This document shows positions 1 to 6,322 of a stretch of DNA of 7,762 bases, piece by piece. This DNA comes from Pseudomonadota bacterium (GTDB taxonomy: Bacteria > Pseudomonadota > Alphaproteobacteria > Acetobacterales > Acetobacteraceae). The position numbers and the translations under genes were made by a program. How positions within the stretch are numbered: position 1 is the stretch's first letter; the number at the start of each line of letters is the position of its first letter. The stretch spans positions 1-7,762 of the forward strand of contig JAJZVS010000176.1 in the NCBI GenBank assembly GCA_021845555.1, read 5' to 3'. The notes under the pieces are model-generated. The model saw only the letters and a list, made by a program, of their open reading frames with translations. It made no database searches and was not told where the DNA came from.

Positions 1-1331
1 AGCTCGGCCCGGTCGAACTCACCCGCGCGATGTTCGACCGGATCGCCGCGCTCGATCCGCGGCTGAACGCGTTCATCACGGTGACCGAACGCCAGGCGCT
101 GGCCGCCGCGCGCGCCGCCGAACGGGCGCTGGCCGCCGGGCGGCGCGGCCCGCTGCTCGGCATCCCGCTGGCCTACAAGGACATCTACGAAACCGCCGGG
201 GTGCCCACGACCGCGCATTCCCGCCTGCTCGCCGACAACGTGCCGAAGCACGATGCCGAGACCGTGCGCCGCCTCGCCGCCGCCGGGGCGGTGATGCTCG
301 GCAAGCTGGCCATGCATGAATTCGCCATCGGCGGGCCGGCGTTCGATCTGCCCTGGCCGCCGGCGCGCAACCCGTGGGACTTGCGCTGCTTCACCGGCGG
401 GTCGAGTTCCGGCGCCGGGGCGGCGGTCGCCGCCGGCCTCGCGCTCGGCGCGCTGGGCACCGACACCGCCGGGTCGATCCGCCTGCCGGCCGCCTATTGC
501 GGCATCGCCGGGATGAAGCCGACGCCGGGCCTGGTGTCCCGCCGCGGCATCATCCCGCTGGCGCCCAGCCTGGACACCGCCGGGCCGATGGCCTGGACGG
601 CGGAGGATTGCGCGCTGCTGCTCGATGTCATCGCCGGGCACGATCCCGCCGATCCGGCCTCGGTCGCCGGGCCCCAGGTAAGCTACGCGCGCGCGCTCGC
701 CGCGCCGGCGAAGGGCCTGCGGGTCGGCCTGCTGCGGCGGTTCCACGAGCATGACGCGCCGGCGACGCCGGAGACGCTACGCATGCTGGGGGAGGCCGTC
801 GCGACCGTGAAATCCCTGGGTTGCAGGGTCGAGGAGGCGGTGCTGCCGCCGATGTCGCAGTTCAACGCGGTCGGCCGGGTGATCATCTCCGCCGAGGCCT
901 ATGCGCTGCACGAGGCGCGGCTGAAGACCCGGCTCGGCGAATATTCCCGCGCCTTCCGGGTGCGCGTGCTGGGCGGCGCGCTGGTCAGCGCCGCGGACTA
1001 CCTGGCGGCGCAGCGGCACCGGACCGACCTGATCGCGGCGACGGCGGCGCTGTTCCGCCAGTACGACGTGCTGCTGACCGTGCCGGTCGCCGGCCCCGCG
1101 CCGGTGCTGAGCGAGCAGCGCCCGGACGACGGCTTCGCCCGGCCGTTGCAGACGGTGGTGGCCAATGTGGCGGCGGTGCCGTCGCTGGTGGTGTGCGGCG
1201 GGTTCTCCGCCGCCGGCCTGCCGCTGGCGATCGAGTTGATCGGCCCGGCCTGGGGGGATGCGACGGTGCTGCGGCTGGGCCACCAGTTCGAGCAGGCCGC
1301 CGGCACGCGGCTCCGCCGGCCGGCGCTGTAG
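1..1331 (+). CDS. Amidase-signature family amidohydrolase, 5'-truncated by window edge
   Basis: The protein hydrolyses a C-N amide bond; its substrate cannot be read from the sequence, and a cytoplasmic location is likely. The reading frame is open from the first bases of the window (in-frame codons from base 3 read LGPVELTRA before the Met at base 30), which matches the usual N-terminal helix of the family, so the true start lies upstream. Counting from the Met at base 30, the Ser-cisSer-Lys triad is visible: Lys50 in LAYKD, Ser125 in the GGSSSGAG motif and Ser149 in DTAGSIR. The C-terminus (LPLAIELIGPAWGD, then a VLRLGHQFE helix) is the normal family ending, so the 3' end is intact. It lies 30 bp upstream of a molybdenum-hydroxylase maturation operon, so a role in breaking down an amide or a ring-opened N-heterocycle is possible, but this is inference. 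The AtzF/GatA-like subfamily is not resolved. Confidence 0.93.
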   Translation, partial: LGPVELTRAMFDRIAALDPRLNAFITVTERQALAAARAAERALAAGRRGPLLGIPLAYKDIYETAGVPTTAHSRLLADNVPKHDAETVRRLAAAGAVMLGKLAMHEFAIGGPAFDLPWPPARNPWDLRCFTGGSSSGAGAAVAAGLALGALGTDTAGSIRLPAAYCGIAGMKPTPGLVSRRGIIPLAPSLDTAGPMAWTAEDCALLLDVIAGHDPADPASVAGPQVSYARALAAPAKGLRVGLLRRFHEHDAPATPETLRMLGEAVATVKSLGCRVEEAVLPPMSQFNAVGRVIISAEAYALHEARLKTRLGEYSRAFRVRVLGGALVSAADYLAAQRHRTDLIAATAALFRQYDVLLTVPVAGPAPVLSEQRPDDGFARPLQTVVANVAAVPSLVVCGGFSAAGLPLAIELIGPAWGDATVLRLGHQFEQAAGTRLRRPAL

Positions 1332-1361
1332 CCGCCGGCCGTCCGGCGCTATCCTGCCGCG

Positions 1362-2687
1362 ATGGCCCCGTCCGACCCAAGCTCCCCCGCCGCCGCGCCG
1401 GCGCCCACCGTGGGCGCACCCACCGTGGGCGCACCCACCTTGGGCGCACCCACCTTGGGCGCACCCACCTTGGGCGCGAACATCATGCATTTCGCCCGCC
1501 TGCTGCGCCGCGCCGGCCTGCCGGTGGGGCCGGCGGAGACGCTGGCCGCGCAGCAGGCGCTGACGCTGGTCGATCTTGCCAGCAAGGAGGAGGCCCGCAC
1601 CGCCCTGCGGACCGCCATGATCCATCGCCACGAGCACCGCGAGGTGTTCGACCAGGCCTTCGCCCTGTTCTGGCGCGGGCCCGAGGCCGGCGCCCAGGCC
1701 GCCGCGATGGCCCTGCTCGATGCCGGCAAGAAGAAGCAGCCGGAGCGCCCGCCGCCGCCGGCCGCCCGGCGCGTCGCCGAGGCGATGGCGCCGCCGCCCT
1801 CGGCCAGGCCGCGGGAGGAAAAGCCGCCCGAGATCGAGGCCACCTTCACCGCCAGCGACCGCGAACGCCTCCAGCAGATGGATTTCGAGGCGATGAGCGC
1901 GGCCGAGATCGCCGCCGCCAAGCGCGAGATCCGGCGCCTGACGCTGCCGCTCGATCTGCTGCGCACGCGCCGGCTGCGGCCCGACCCGCTCGGCCCGGTG
2001 GCCGATCTGCGCCGCACCATCCGCGCCAGCCTGCGCCAGGGCGGCGAGATCTTCACACTCGCCCGGGTCCGTCGCGCCACCCGCCCGCCGCCGCTGGTGG
2101 TGCTGTGCGACATTTCCGGCTCGATGGGGCGCTATGTGCAGATCCTGCTGCATTTTCTGCACGCGGTGACGAACGACCGCGACCGCGTGCAGGTGTTCCT
2201 GTTCGGCACCAGGCTGACGAACATCACCCGCCAGTTGCGGCACCGCGATCCCGAGGTCGCGTTCCAGATGGTGGCCCATGTGGTGCCGGACTGGTCCGGC
2301 GGCACGCGGATCGGCGAGGCGCTGGATCGCTTCAACCACTTGTGGGCGCGGCGCGTGCTGGGCCAGGGCGCGGTGGTGCTGCTGATCACCGACGGGCTGG
2401 ACCGGCCGCGCGAGGCCGACGGAACGCGGGAACTGGCCGAGGCGATGGACCGGCTGCACCGGTCCTCGCGGCGGCTGATCTGGCTCAATCCGCTGCTGCG
2501 CTGGGCGGGGTTCGAGCCGAAATCCCAGGGTATCCGGGCGATGTTGCCGCATGTGGACGAGTTCCGCCCGGTGCATAACCTGGCCAGCCTGCGCGCGCTG
2601 ATCGCGAGCCTCTCGCGGCCGGCGCCGCGCGGGACCATACTGCAGAGCGGACGACAGGCTGCGGCAGCGGAAAGGATGGCGTCATGA
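1362..2687 (+). CDS. coxE: CoxE-like VWA-domain protein for molybdenum hydroxylase maturation
   Basis: CoxE-type proteins pair with a MoxR-type AAA+ ATPase (CoxD) to complete the active site of CO dehydrogenase-like molybdenum hydroxylases. The 441-residue reading has three parts: a Pro/Ala-rich leader with five APT(V/L)G repeats (residues 14-38), a helical conserved region from about 40 (NIMHFARLLRRAGLPVG) with a charged Pro-rich linker near 122-160, and a VWA domain from about 245. The metal-ion site is complete: Asp250, Ser252 and Ser254 in DISGS, Thr315 in WSGGTRIG, and Asp344 in LITDGLD. The tail WLNPLLRWAGF...LPHVDEF is typical of the family. The start is uncertain: ATG 1362 lacks a clear ribosome binding site, and ATG 1485 (residue 42) would remove the repeats but cut into the conserved NIMHFAR segment. 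The stop overlaps the next gene by 4 bp. No CoxD ATPase is visible in the window. Confidence 0.88.
   Translation: MAPSDPSSPAAAPAPTVGAPTVGAPTLGAPTLGAPTLGANIMHFARLLRRAGLPVGPAETLAAQQALTLVDLASKEEARTALRTAMIHRHEHREVFDQAFALFWRGPEAGAQAAAMALLDAGKKKQPERPPPPAARRVAEAMAPPPSARPREEKPPEIEATFTASDRERLQQMDFEAMSAAEIAAAKREIRRLTLPLDLLRTRRLRPDPLGPVADLRRTIRASLRQGGEIFTLARVRRATRPPPLVVLCDISGSMGRYVQILLHFLHAVTNDRDRVQVFLFGTRLTNITRQLRHRDPEVAFQMVAHVVPDWSGGTRIGEALDRFNHLWARRVLGQGAVVLLITDGLDRPREADGTRELAEAMDRLHRSSRRLIWLNPLLRWAGFEPKSQGIRAMLPHVDEFRPVHNLASLRALIASLSRPAPRGTILQSGRQAAAAERMAS
1401..1475 (+). repeat. Five tandem 15-bp in-frame repeats in the coxE 5' end
   Basis: Five head-to-tail 15-bp units of the form GCRCCCACCKTGGGC (first unit GCG, others GCA) encode five copies of the pentapeptide A-P-T-(V/L)-G. 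Units 1-2 carry GTG (Val) and units 3-5 carry TTG (Leu), so the last three units are identical to one another and look recently duplicated. Each unit contains a short palindrome (CCCAC-C-GTGGG or CCCA-CCT-TGGG), so the transcript could form a row of small hairpins. Because the unit length is a multiple of three, copy-number changes would keep the reading frame. Confidence 0.95.
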
Positions 2688-3007
2688 GCAACGAGATGGA
2701 AGACGTGCTGGCCCAGGCCGCGCGCTGGCAGGCGGCCGGGGAGCAGGTGGCGATTGCCACCGTCACCGAGACCTGGGGCAGCTCGCCCCGCCCGGCGGGC
2801 AGTCAGATGGCGGTGACGAAATCGGGCAAGATGGCCGGCTCGGTCTCCGGCGGCTGCATCGAGGGCGCGGTGGCGGACGCCGCGCAGCGCACGATGGAAA
2901 CCGGCACGCCGCAACTGCTCGATTTCGGCGTGACCAACGAGCGCGCCTGGGAAGTGGGCCTCGCCTGCGGCGGCAAGGTGAAGGTGTTCGTGGAGAAACT
3001 GGCATGA
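2684..3007 (+). CDS. XdhC/CoxI family protein, N-terminal domain only
   Basis: XdhC-type proteins bind molybdenum cofactor, protect it and pass it to enzymes of the xanthine dehydrogenase family. This 107-residue protein is the XdhC_CoxI domain alone. It shows TVTETWGSSPRPAGSQMAV (about residues 27-44), the conserved GSVSGGCIE with Cys58 (residues 52-60), a GTPQLLDFGV strand and the closing AWEVGLACGGKVKVFVE, which is where the domain normally ends. The start ATG overlaps the coxE stop as ATGA and is preceded by AAAGGA at 2671-2676 with 7-bp spacing, which supports this start. In many bacteria this domain is fused to a Rossmann domain; here that part is the next gene, overlapping by 4 bp. A two-subunit XdhC is the natural reading, with the family certain and the target enzyme unknown. 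Confidence 0.93.
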   Translation: MSNEMEDVLAQAARWQAAGEQVAIATVTETWGSSPRPAGSQMAVTKSGKMAGSVSGGCIEGAVADAAQRTMETGTPQLLDFGVTNERAWEVGLACGGKVKVFVEKLA

Positions 3008-3714
3008 CCCCCGCCCTGCTGGCGGCGCTGGAAGCCGCCAGGGCGGCGAAGCGCCCGGTGGTGCTGGCCACCAGGCTGCCCGACGGCGCGCAATGCCTGT
3101 TGCCGCACCCGGCGCAGCCGGCGGCGCTGAACGAGGCCGCCGCCCGCGCGCTGGCCGAGGATACCAGCGGCACCGTCACGATCGACGGCGCGCAATGGTT
3201 CCTGCACGCCTACACCCCGCCGCTCCGGCTGATCGTGGTCGGCGCGGTGCATATCGCCCAGGCGCTGGTGCCGTTCGCGAGCCAGGTCGGCTTCGCCGTC
3301 ACCGTGGTCGATCCGCGCCGCGCCTTCGCCTCCGACGAGCGGTTCCCGGACGTCACGGTGCGCACCGACTGGCCGGACGAGGCGATGGACGCGCTGGCGC
3401 CGGATGCGCGCACCGCGGTCGTCACGCTGACGCACGATCCCAAGCTCGACGATCCGGCGCTGGATCGGGCGCTGCGCTCGCCGGCGTTCTACATCGGCGC
3501 GCTGGGTTCGCGGCGCACGCATGCGGCGCGGCTCGCCCGGCTGACCGCGCTCGGCCATGACGCGGCGGCGCTGGCGCGGATCAAGGGACCGGTGGGACTC
3601 GACCTGGAAGCCGTGACGGCGCCGGAGATCGGGCTGTCGATCGCCGCCGAACTGGTGGCGGCGCGGCGCGGCTCGCCGCTCGCCCCGGCCCGGCCGGTGG
3701 CTGCCGCGGCATGA
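3004..3714 (+). CDS. XdhC family protein, C-terminal Rossmann domain part
   Basis: This 236-residue protein carries the second half of a classical XdhC. Residues 1-70 form a short N-terminal region. A Rossmann fold follows, with RLIVVGAVHIAQAL (75-88) as the nucleotide-binding-type glycine turn and TVVDPR (100-105) ending the second strand. Further family marks are LTHDPKLDDPAL (142-153), FYIGALGSRRTHAARLARL (162-180) and GPVGLDLEAVTAPEIGLSIAAE (195-216). A run of Ala and Pro closes the chain. It probably works with the preceding XdhC-domain protein in loading and handing over molybdenum cofactor. The start ATG overlaps the upstream stop by 4 bp, with GGAG at 2992-2995 as a possible ribosome binding site, so co-translation and equal supply of the two parts are likely. 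The glycine turn reads GAVH rather than GAGH. Confidence 0.92.
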   Translation: MTPALLAALEAARAAKRPVVLATRLPDGAQCLLPHPAQPAALNEAAARALAEDTSGTVTIDGAQWFLHAYTPPLRLIVVGAVHIAQALVPFASQVGFAVTVVDPRRAFASDERFPDVTVRTDWPDEAMDALAPDARTAVVTLTHDPKLDDPALDRALRSPAFYIGALGSRRTHAARLARLTALGHDAAALARIKGPVGLDLEAVTAPEIGLSIAAELVAARRGSPLAPARPVAAAA

Positions 3715-5372
3715 GGTTCGGTCCGGTTCCGCTCGCCGAGGCGCGCGGCGCGATTCTCGCCCATTCCCAGCGGCTCGGCGAGCGCATGCTGCGCAAAGGA
3801 TCGGTACTGGACGAGGCGGCGATCGCGGCGTTGCGCGACGCCGGGCGGGCCGAGGTGATCGCCGCGCGGCTGGAACCGGGCGACGTGCCGGAGGATATCG
3901 CCGCCGACCGGATGGCCGCGCCGCTGATCTCCCCGCTGCTCGCCCGCTCGCGCGCCGCGACCGGGCGGGTCAACCTGGCCGCCGAGACCTCCGGCCTGCT
4001 GCGCGTCGATGCGGACAAGATCGATCGGCTGAACGGGATCGACGAGGCGCTGACGGTGGGCACGCTCGCCGATTGTTCCGTGGTGGCGGCGCGGGATCTG
4101 GTCGCGACCATCAAGGTGATCCCGCTCGCCGTGCCCGGCATGCTGGTTTCGGTGGCGGAAACGCTGGCCCGCCAGGGCAAGCCGGCGCTGACCTTGCATC
4201 CGTTCAAGCCGCTCAAGGTCGGGCTGGTGGTGACGGAATTGCCCGGCCTCAAGGAGAGCACTACCGAGAAGACCATCGCGGTGACCGAGGCACGGGTGCG
4301 CGCGCTGACCGGCACGCTGCTGCCCCCGCGGCGCGCGCCGCACGAGGAGGCGGCGGTGGCGGCGGCGCTGGAGGCGCTGCTGGGGGAGGGAGCCGAGCTG
4401 CTGCTGGTGGTGGGCGCCTCCGCGGTGGTGGACCGGCGCGACGTCGGCCCGGCCGGCATCGTGCGCGCCGGTGGGGAGATCCTGCATTTCGGCATGCCGG
4501 TCGATCCCGGCAACCTGATCTGCCTGGGCCGCATCGGGCCGTGCCCGGCGCTGGTGCTGCCCGGCTGCGCCCGCAGCCCGAAGCAGAACGGTATCGATTT
4601 CGTGCTGCCGCGGCTGTTCGCCGGTCTGCCGGTGCGCCCGGCCGACCTCATGCGCCTGGGCGTGGGCGGCCTGCTGAAGGAAACCGACGCCCGCCCGCTG
4701 CCACGCGAGAAAGCGACCGCCGAGCCGCGCGTCGGCCCGGCGCCGCGCAGCGCCCCGGTGATCGCCTGCGTGGTGCTGGCCGCCGGGCGGTCCCGCCGCA
4801 TGGCGCCGCACAACAAGCTGCTGCTGGCCGATCGGGCGGGCAAGCCGATGATCGCCCGGGTGGTCGATAACGCGCTGTCTTCCAAGGCCCGCCCGGTGGT
4901 GGTGGTCACCGGCCACCAGGCCGAGCAGGTGGCGCATGCGCTGGGCGGCCGGCCGGTGCGGATCGTGCACGCGCCGGATTACGCCGACGGGCTGTCGGCC
5001 AGCCTGCGTGCGGGCGTCGCCGCGCTGGGGCCGGAGGTCGCCGCCGCGATCGTCTGCCTGGGCGATATGCCGCTGGTGACCGGGCGGATCATCGACCGGC
5101 TGCTGGAAGCCTACGATCCCGACGAGGGGCGGCTGATCGTGCTGCCCACCTTCCGCGGCAAGCAGGGCAACCCGATGCTGTGGGACCGCCGCTTCTTCCC
5201 GGAGATCCTGCGCATCACCGGCGATTCCGGCGCGCGCTTCCTGGCCGGCCAGCATCTGGAGCACGTGGCCGAGGTGGAGATGGCCGACGACGCGGTGCTG
5301 CGCGACTTCGACACCGCCGATTCGCTGACCACGCTGCCGCAACGGCTGCGCCCCGTGACGCCGGGCGGCTGA
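3711..5372 (+). CDS. Molybdopterin-binding domain fused to MocA-like nucleotidyltransferase
   Basis: This 553-residue fusion probably finishes the molybdenum cofactor. Residues 1-340 resemble the molybdopterin-binding family related to MoeA/MogA: a MRFGPVPLAEARGAILAHS opening, TIKVIPLAVPG (133-143), LLVVGASAVVDRRDV (231-245), and a GMPVDPGN plus LPGCARSPKQNG pair (261-268, 284-294). A Pro/Arg linker leads to a nucleotidyltransferase domain from about 350 with LAAGRSRRM (356-364), Lys369, GDMP with Asp452 (451-454), KQGNP (484-488) and DFDTADSL (532-539). The LAAG rather than LAGG loop is the form seen in MocA, which adds CMP to give molybdopterin cytosine dinucleotide, the cofactor used by CO dehydrogenase and other bacterial molybdenum hydroxylases; MobA (GMP) is the less likely alternative. 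The gene overlaps the previous stop by 4 bp and has no clear ribosome binding site, which points to translational coupling. Confidence 0.9.
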   Translation: MRFGPVPLAEARGAILAHSQRLGERMLRKGSVLDEAAIAALRDAGRAEVIAARLEPGDVPEDIAADRMAAPLISPLLARSRAATGRVNLAAETSGLLRVDADKIDRLNGIDEALTVGTLADCSVVAARDLVATIKVIPLAVPGMLVSVAETLARQGKPALTLHPFKPLKVGLVVTELPGLKESTTEKTIAVTEARVRALTGTLLPPRRAPHEEAAVAAALEALLGEGAELLLVVGASAVVDRRDVGPAGIVRAGGEILHFGMPVDPGNLICLGRIGPCPALVLPGCARSPKQNGIDFVLPRLFAGLPVRPADLMRLGVGGLLKETDARPLPREKATAEPRVGPAPRSAPVIACVVLAAGRSRRMAPHNKLLLADRAGKPMIARVVDNALSSKARPVVVVTGHQAEQVAHALGGRPVRIVHAPDYADGLSASLRAGVAALGPEVAAAIVCLGDMPLVTGRIIDRLLEAYDPDEGRLIVLPTFRGKQGNPMLWDRRFFPEILRITGDSGARFLAGQHLEHVAEVEMADDAVLRDFDTADSLTTLPQRLRPVTPGG

Positions 5373-5377
5373 ACCCG

Positions 5378-6280
5378 GTGCCGATCTGCGAGGCCGATCC
5401 CTGGCGGCTGCAGTACTTCACGGATGTTGCGTGCCCGGAGGACGTGCGGATTTCCACCGAGGATGCGGATTCCTGGGCATGGTATCCGGCGCACCGGTGG
5501 ATCTACGACAAGCTGGCGGTGGCGCTGTCGCAGGGGCTGGAGGCGGCACCGCACGGGGTGAAGCCGCCGTTCTTTCCGGTGTTCTCCAAGCCGATCATCA
5601 ATCTGCGCGGGATGGGGACGGGGAGCCGGGCGATCGCCTCCGCCGCCGACTACGCGCGTGCGCTCACGCCGGGGCATTTCTGGTGCCGGCTGCTGACCGG
5701 ACGGCACGTGAGTTCCGACGTGGCGCTGGTCGATGGAGAGCCGCGCTGGTGGCGGCATGCGACCGGGGCCGCCGGGGAAGGCGGGGTGTTCGATCACTGG
5801 CAGGTGCACGCCGAGGCGATGGCGGAGGTGGAGGCGTGGTGCGGCGCCTGGGCGCGCGCGCATCTGGCGGGCTACACCGGGATGGCGAATTTCGAGACGA
5901 TCGGCGGGCGCATCATCGAGGCGCATCTGCGTTTCGCGGACCAGTGGCCCGATCTGTACGGGGCCGGGTGGGTGGAGGCGCTGGTGCGGCTTTACGCGAC
6001 CGGCGCGTGGCGGTTCGCCGACGCGGACCGGGCCGACGGGTTCAGCGTGGTGCTGTTCGCCCCGCATGGGCGGCGGTACCGGCATCCTCCGGCGGCGGTG
6101 GTGGACGCGGTGCGGGGGATGGCGGGGGTTTCGAGCGTGCAGATCACGTTTCACGAGGATCGGGAGCCGGAGGGACATGCGATGCCGCCCGGCGGGTTCC
6201 GGGTGGCGATCGTGAATGCGACCACCTTGGCGGCGGGCGTGGCAGGGCGGGCGGTGCTGGCGCGGGCGATGGTGGGGTGA
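5378..6280 (+). CDS. Uncharacterised protein with ATP-grasp-like features
   Basis: I do not recognise this 300-residue protein as a named gene. No signal peptide or membrane segment is seen. The middle and C-terminal parts suggest a degenerate ATP-grasp fold: FPVFSKPIINLRGMGTGSR (66-84) fits the strand-Lys-Pro plus glycine-rich loop of that fold, with Lys71 as the nucleotide-contacting lysine. LLTGRHVSSDVALVDG (105-120) fits the following strand pair, and NFETIGGRIIEAHLRF (171-186) fits the metal-binding end, with E181-A-H183 where ATP-grasp enzymes usually have Glu-x-Asn. The N-terminus is rich in aromatics (LQYFTDV, WAWYPAHRWIYDK). GTG 5378 is chosen as start because it lies 5 bp after the upstream stop and the only in-frame ATG upstream (5180) would overlap the fusion gene by about 190 bp. 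Position suggests co-transcription with the molybdenum cofactor genes, but no function can be assigned. Confidence 0.82.
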   Translation: MPICEADPWRLQYFTDVACPEDVRISTEDADSWAWYPAHRWIYDKLAVALSQGLEAAPHGVKPPFFPVFSKPIINLRGMGTGSRAIASAADYARALTPGHFWCRLLTGRHVSSDVALVDGEPRWWRHATGAAGEGGVFDHWQVHAEAMAEVEAWCGAWARAHLAGYTGMANFETIGGRIIEAHLRFADQWPDLYGAGWVEALVRLYATGAWRFADADRADGFSVVLFAPHGRRYRHPPAAVVDAVRGMAGVSSVQITFHEDREPEGHAMPPGGFRVAIVNATTLAAGVAGRAVLARAMVG

Positions 6281-6292
6281 AGGCCGCCGCGG

Positions 6293-6322
6293 TCCGGGTG
6301 CCGCCGCGCGGGGAAACCCGGA
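6293..6322. terminator. Possible bidirectional stem-loop between convergent genes
   Basis: The 42-bp gap between the convergent genes contains TCCGGGT (6293-6299) and its exact reverse complement ACCCGGA (6316-6322). Alternatively, a small CGGG-GAAA-CCCG hairpin with a GNRA-type loop can form at 6309-6320. No T-run follows on either strand, so this is at best a weak or factor-assisted terminator. The position is what makes it plausible. Confidence 0.3.

Noticed and set aside
1401..1475. CRISPR array or protein-binding iteron reading of the tandem repeats
   Set aside because: Units are directly abutting with no spacers and are exactly 15 bp in frame, so they are coding tandem repeats.
777..2576. 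Long minus-strand open frame of 599 codons opposite the amidase and coxE genes
   Set aside because: It spans two well-supported genes, is Arg/Gly/Gln/His-rich with no family motif, and is the expected shadow of GC-rich codons with G/C at third positions.
821..2578. Plus-strand open frame of 585 codons running through both the amidase and coxE genes
   Set aside because: It is out of frame with both real genes and crosses their boundary; the Arg/Ala/Gly-rich product has no motif.
3489..5342. Minus-strand open frame of 617 codons opposite the XdhC and MocA-like genes
   Set aside because: It has low-complexity His/Arg/Gln composition and no recognisable domain, and it lies fully opposite genes with clear motifs.
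5180..5377. Upstream in-frame ATG at 5180 as the start of the ATP-grasp-like protein
   Set aside because: It would overlap the fusion gene's conserved C-terminal region by about 190 bp and add a Pro/Arg/Gly-rich sequence typical of shadow reading; GTG 5378 fits the operon spacing.
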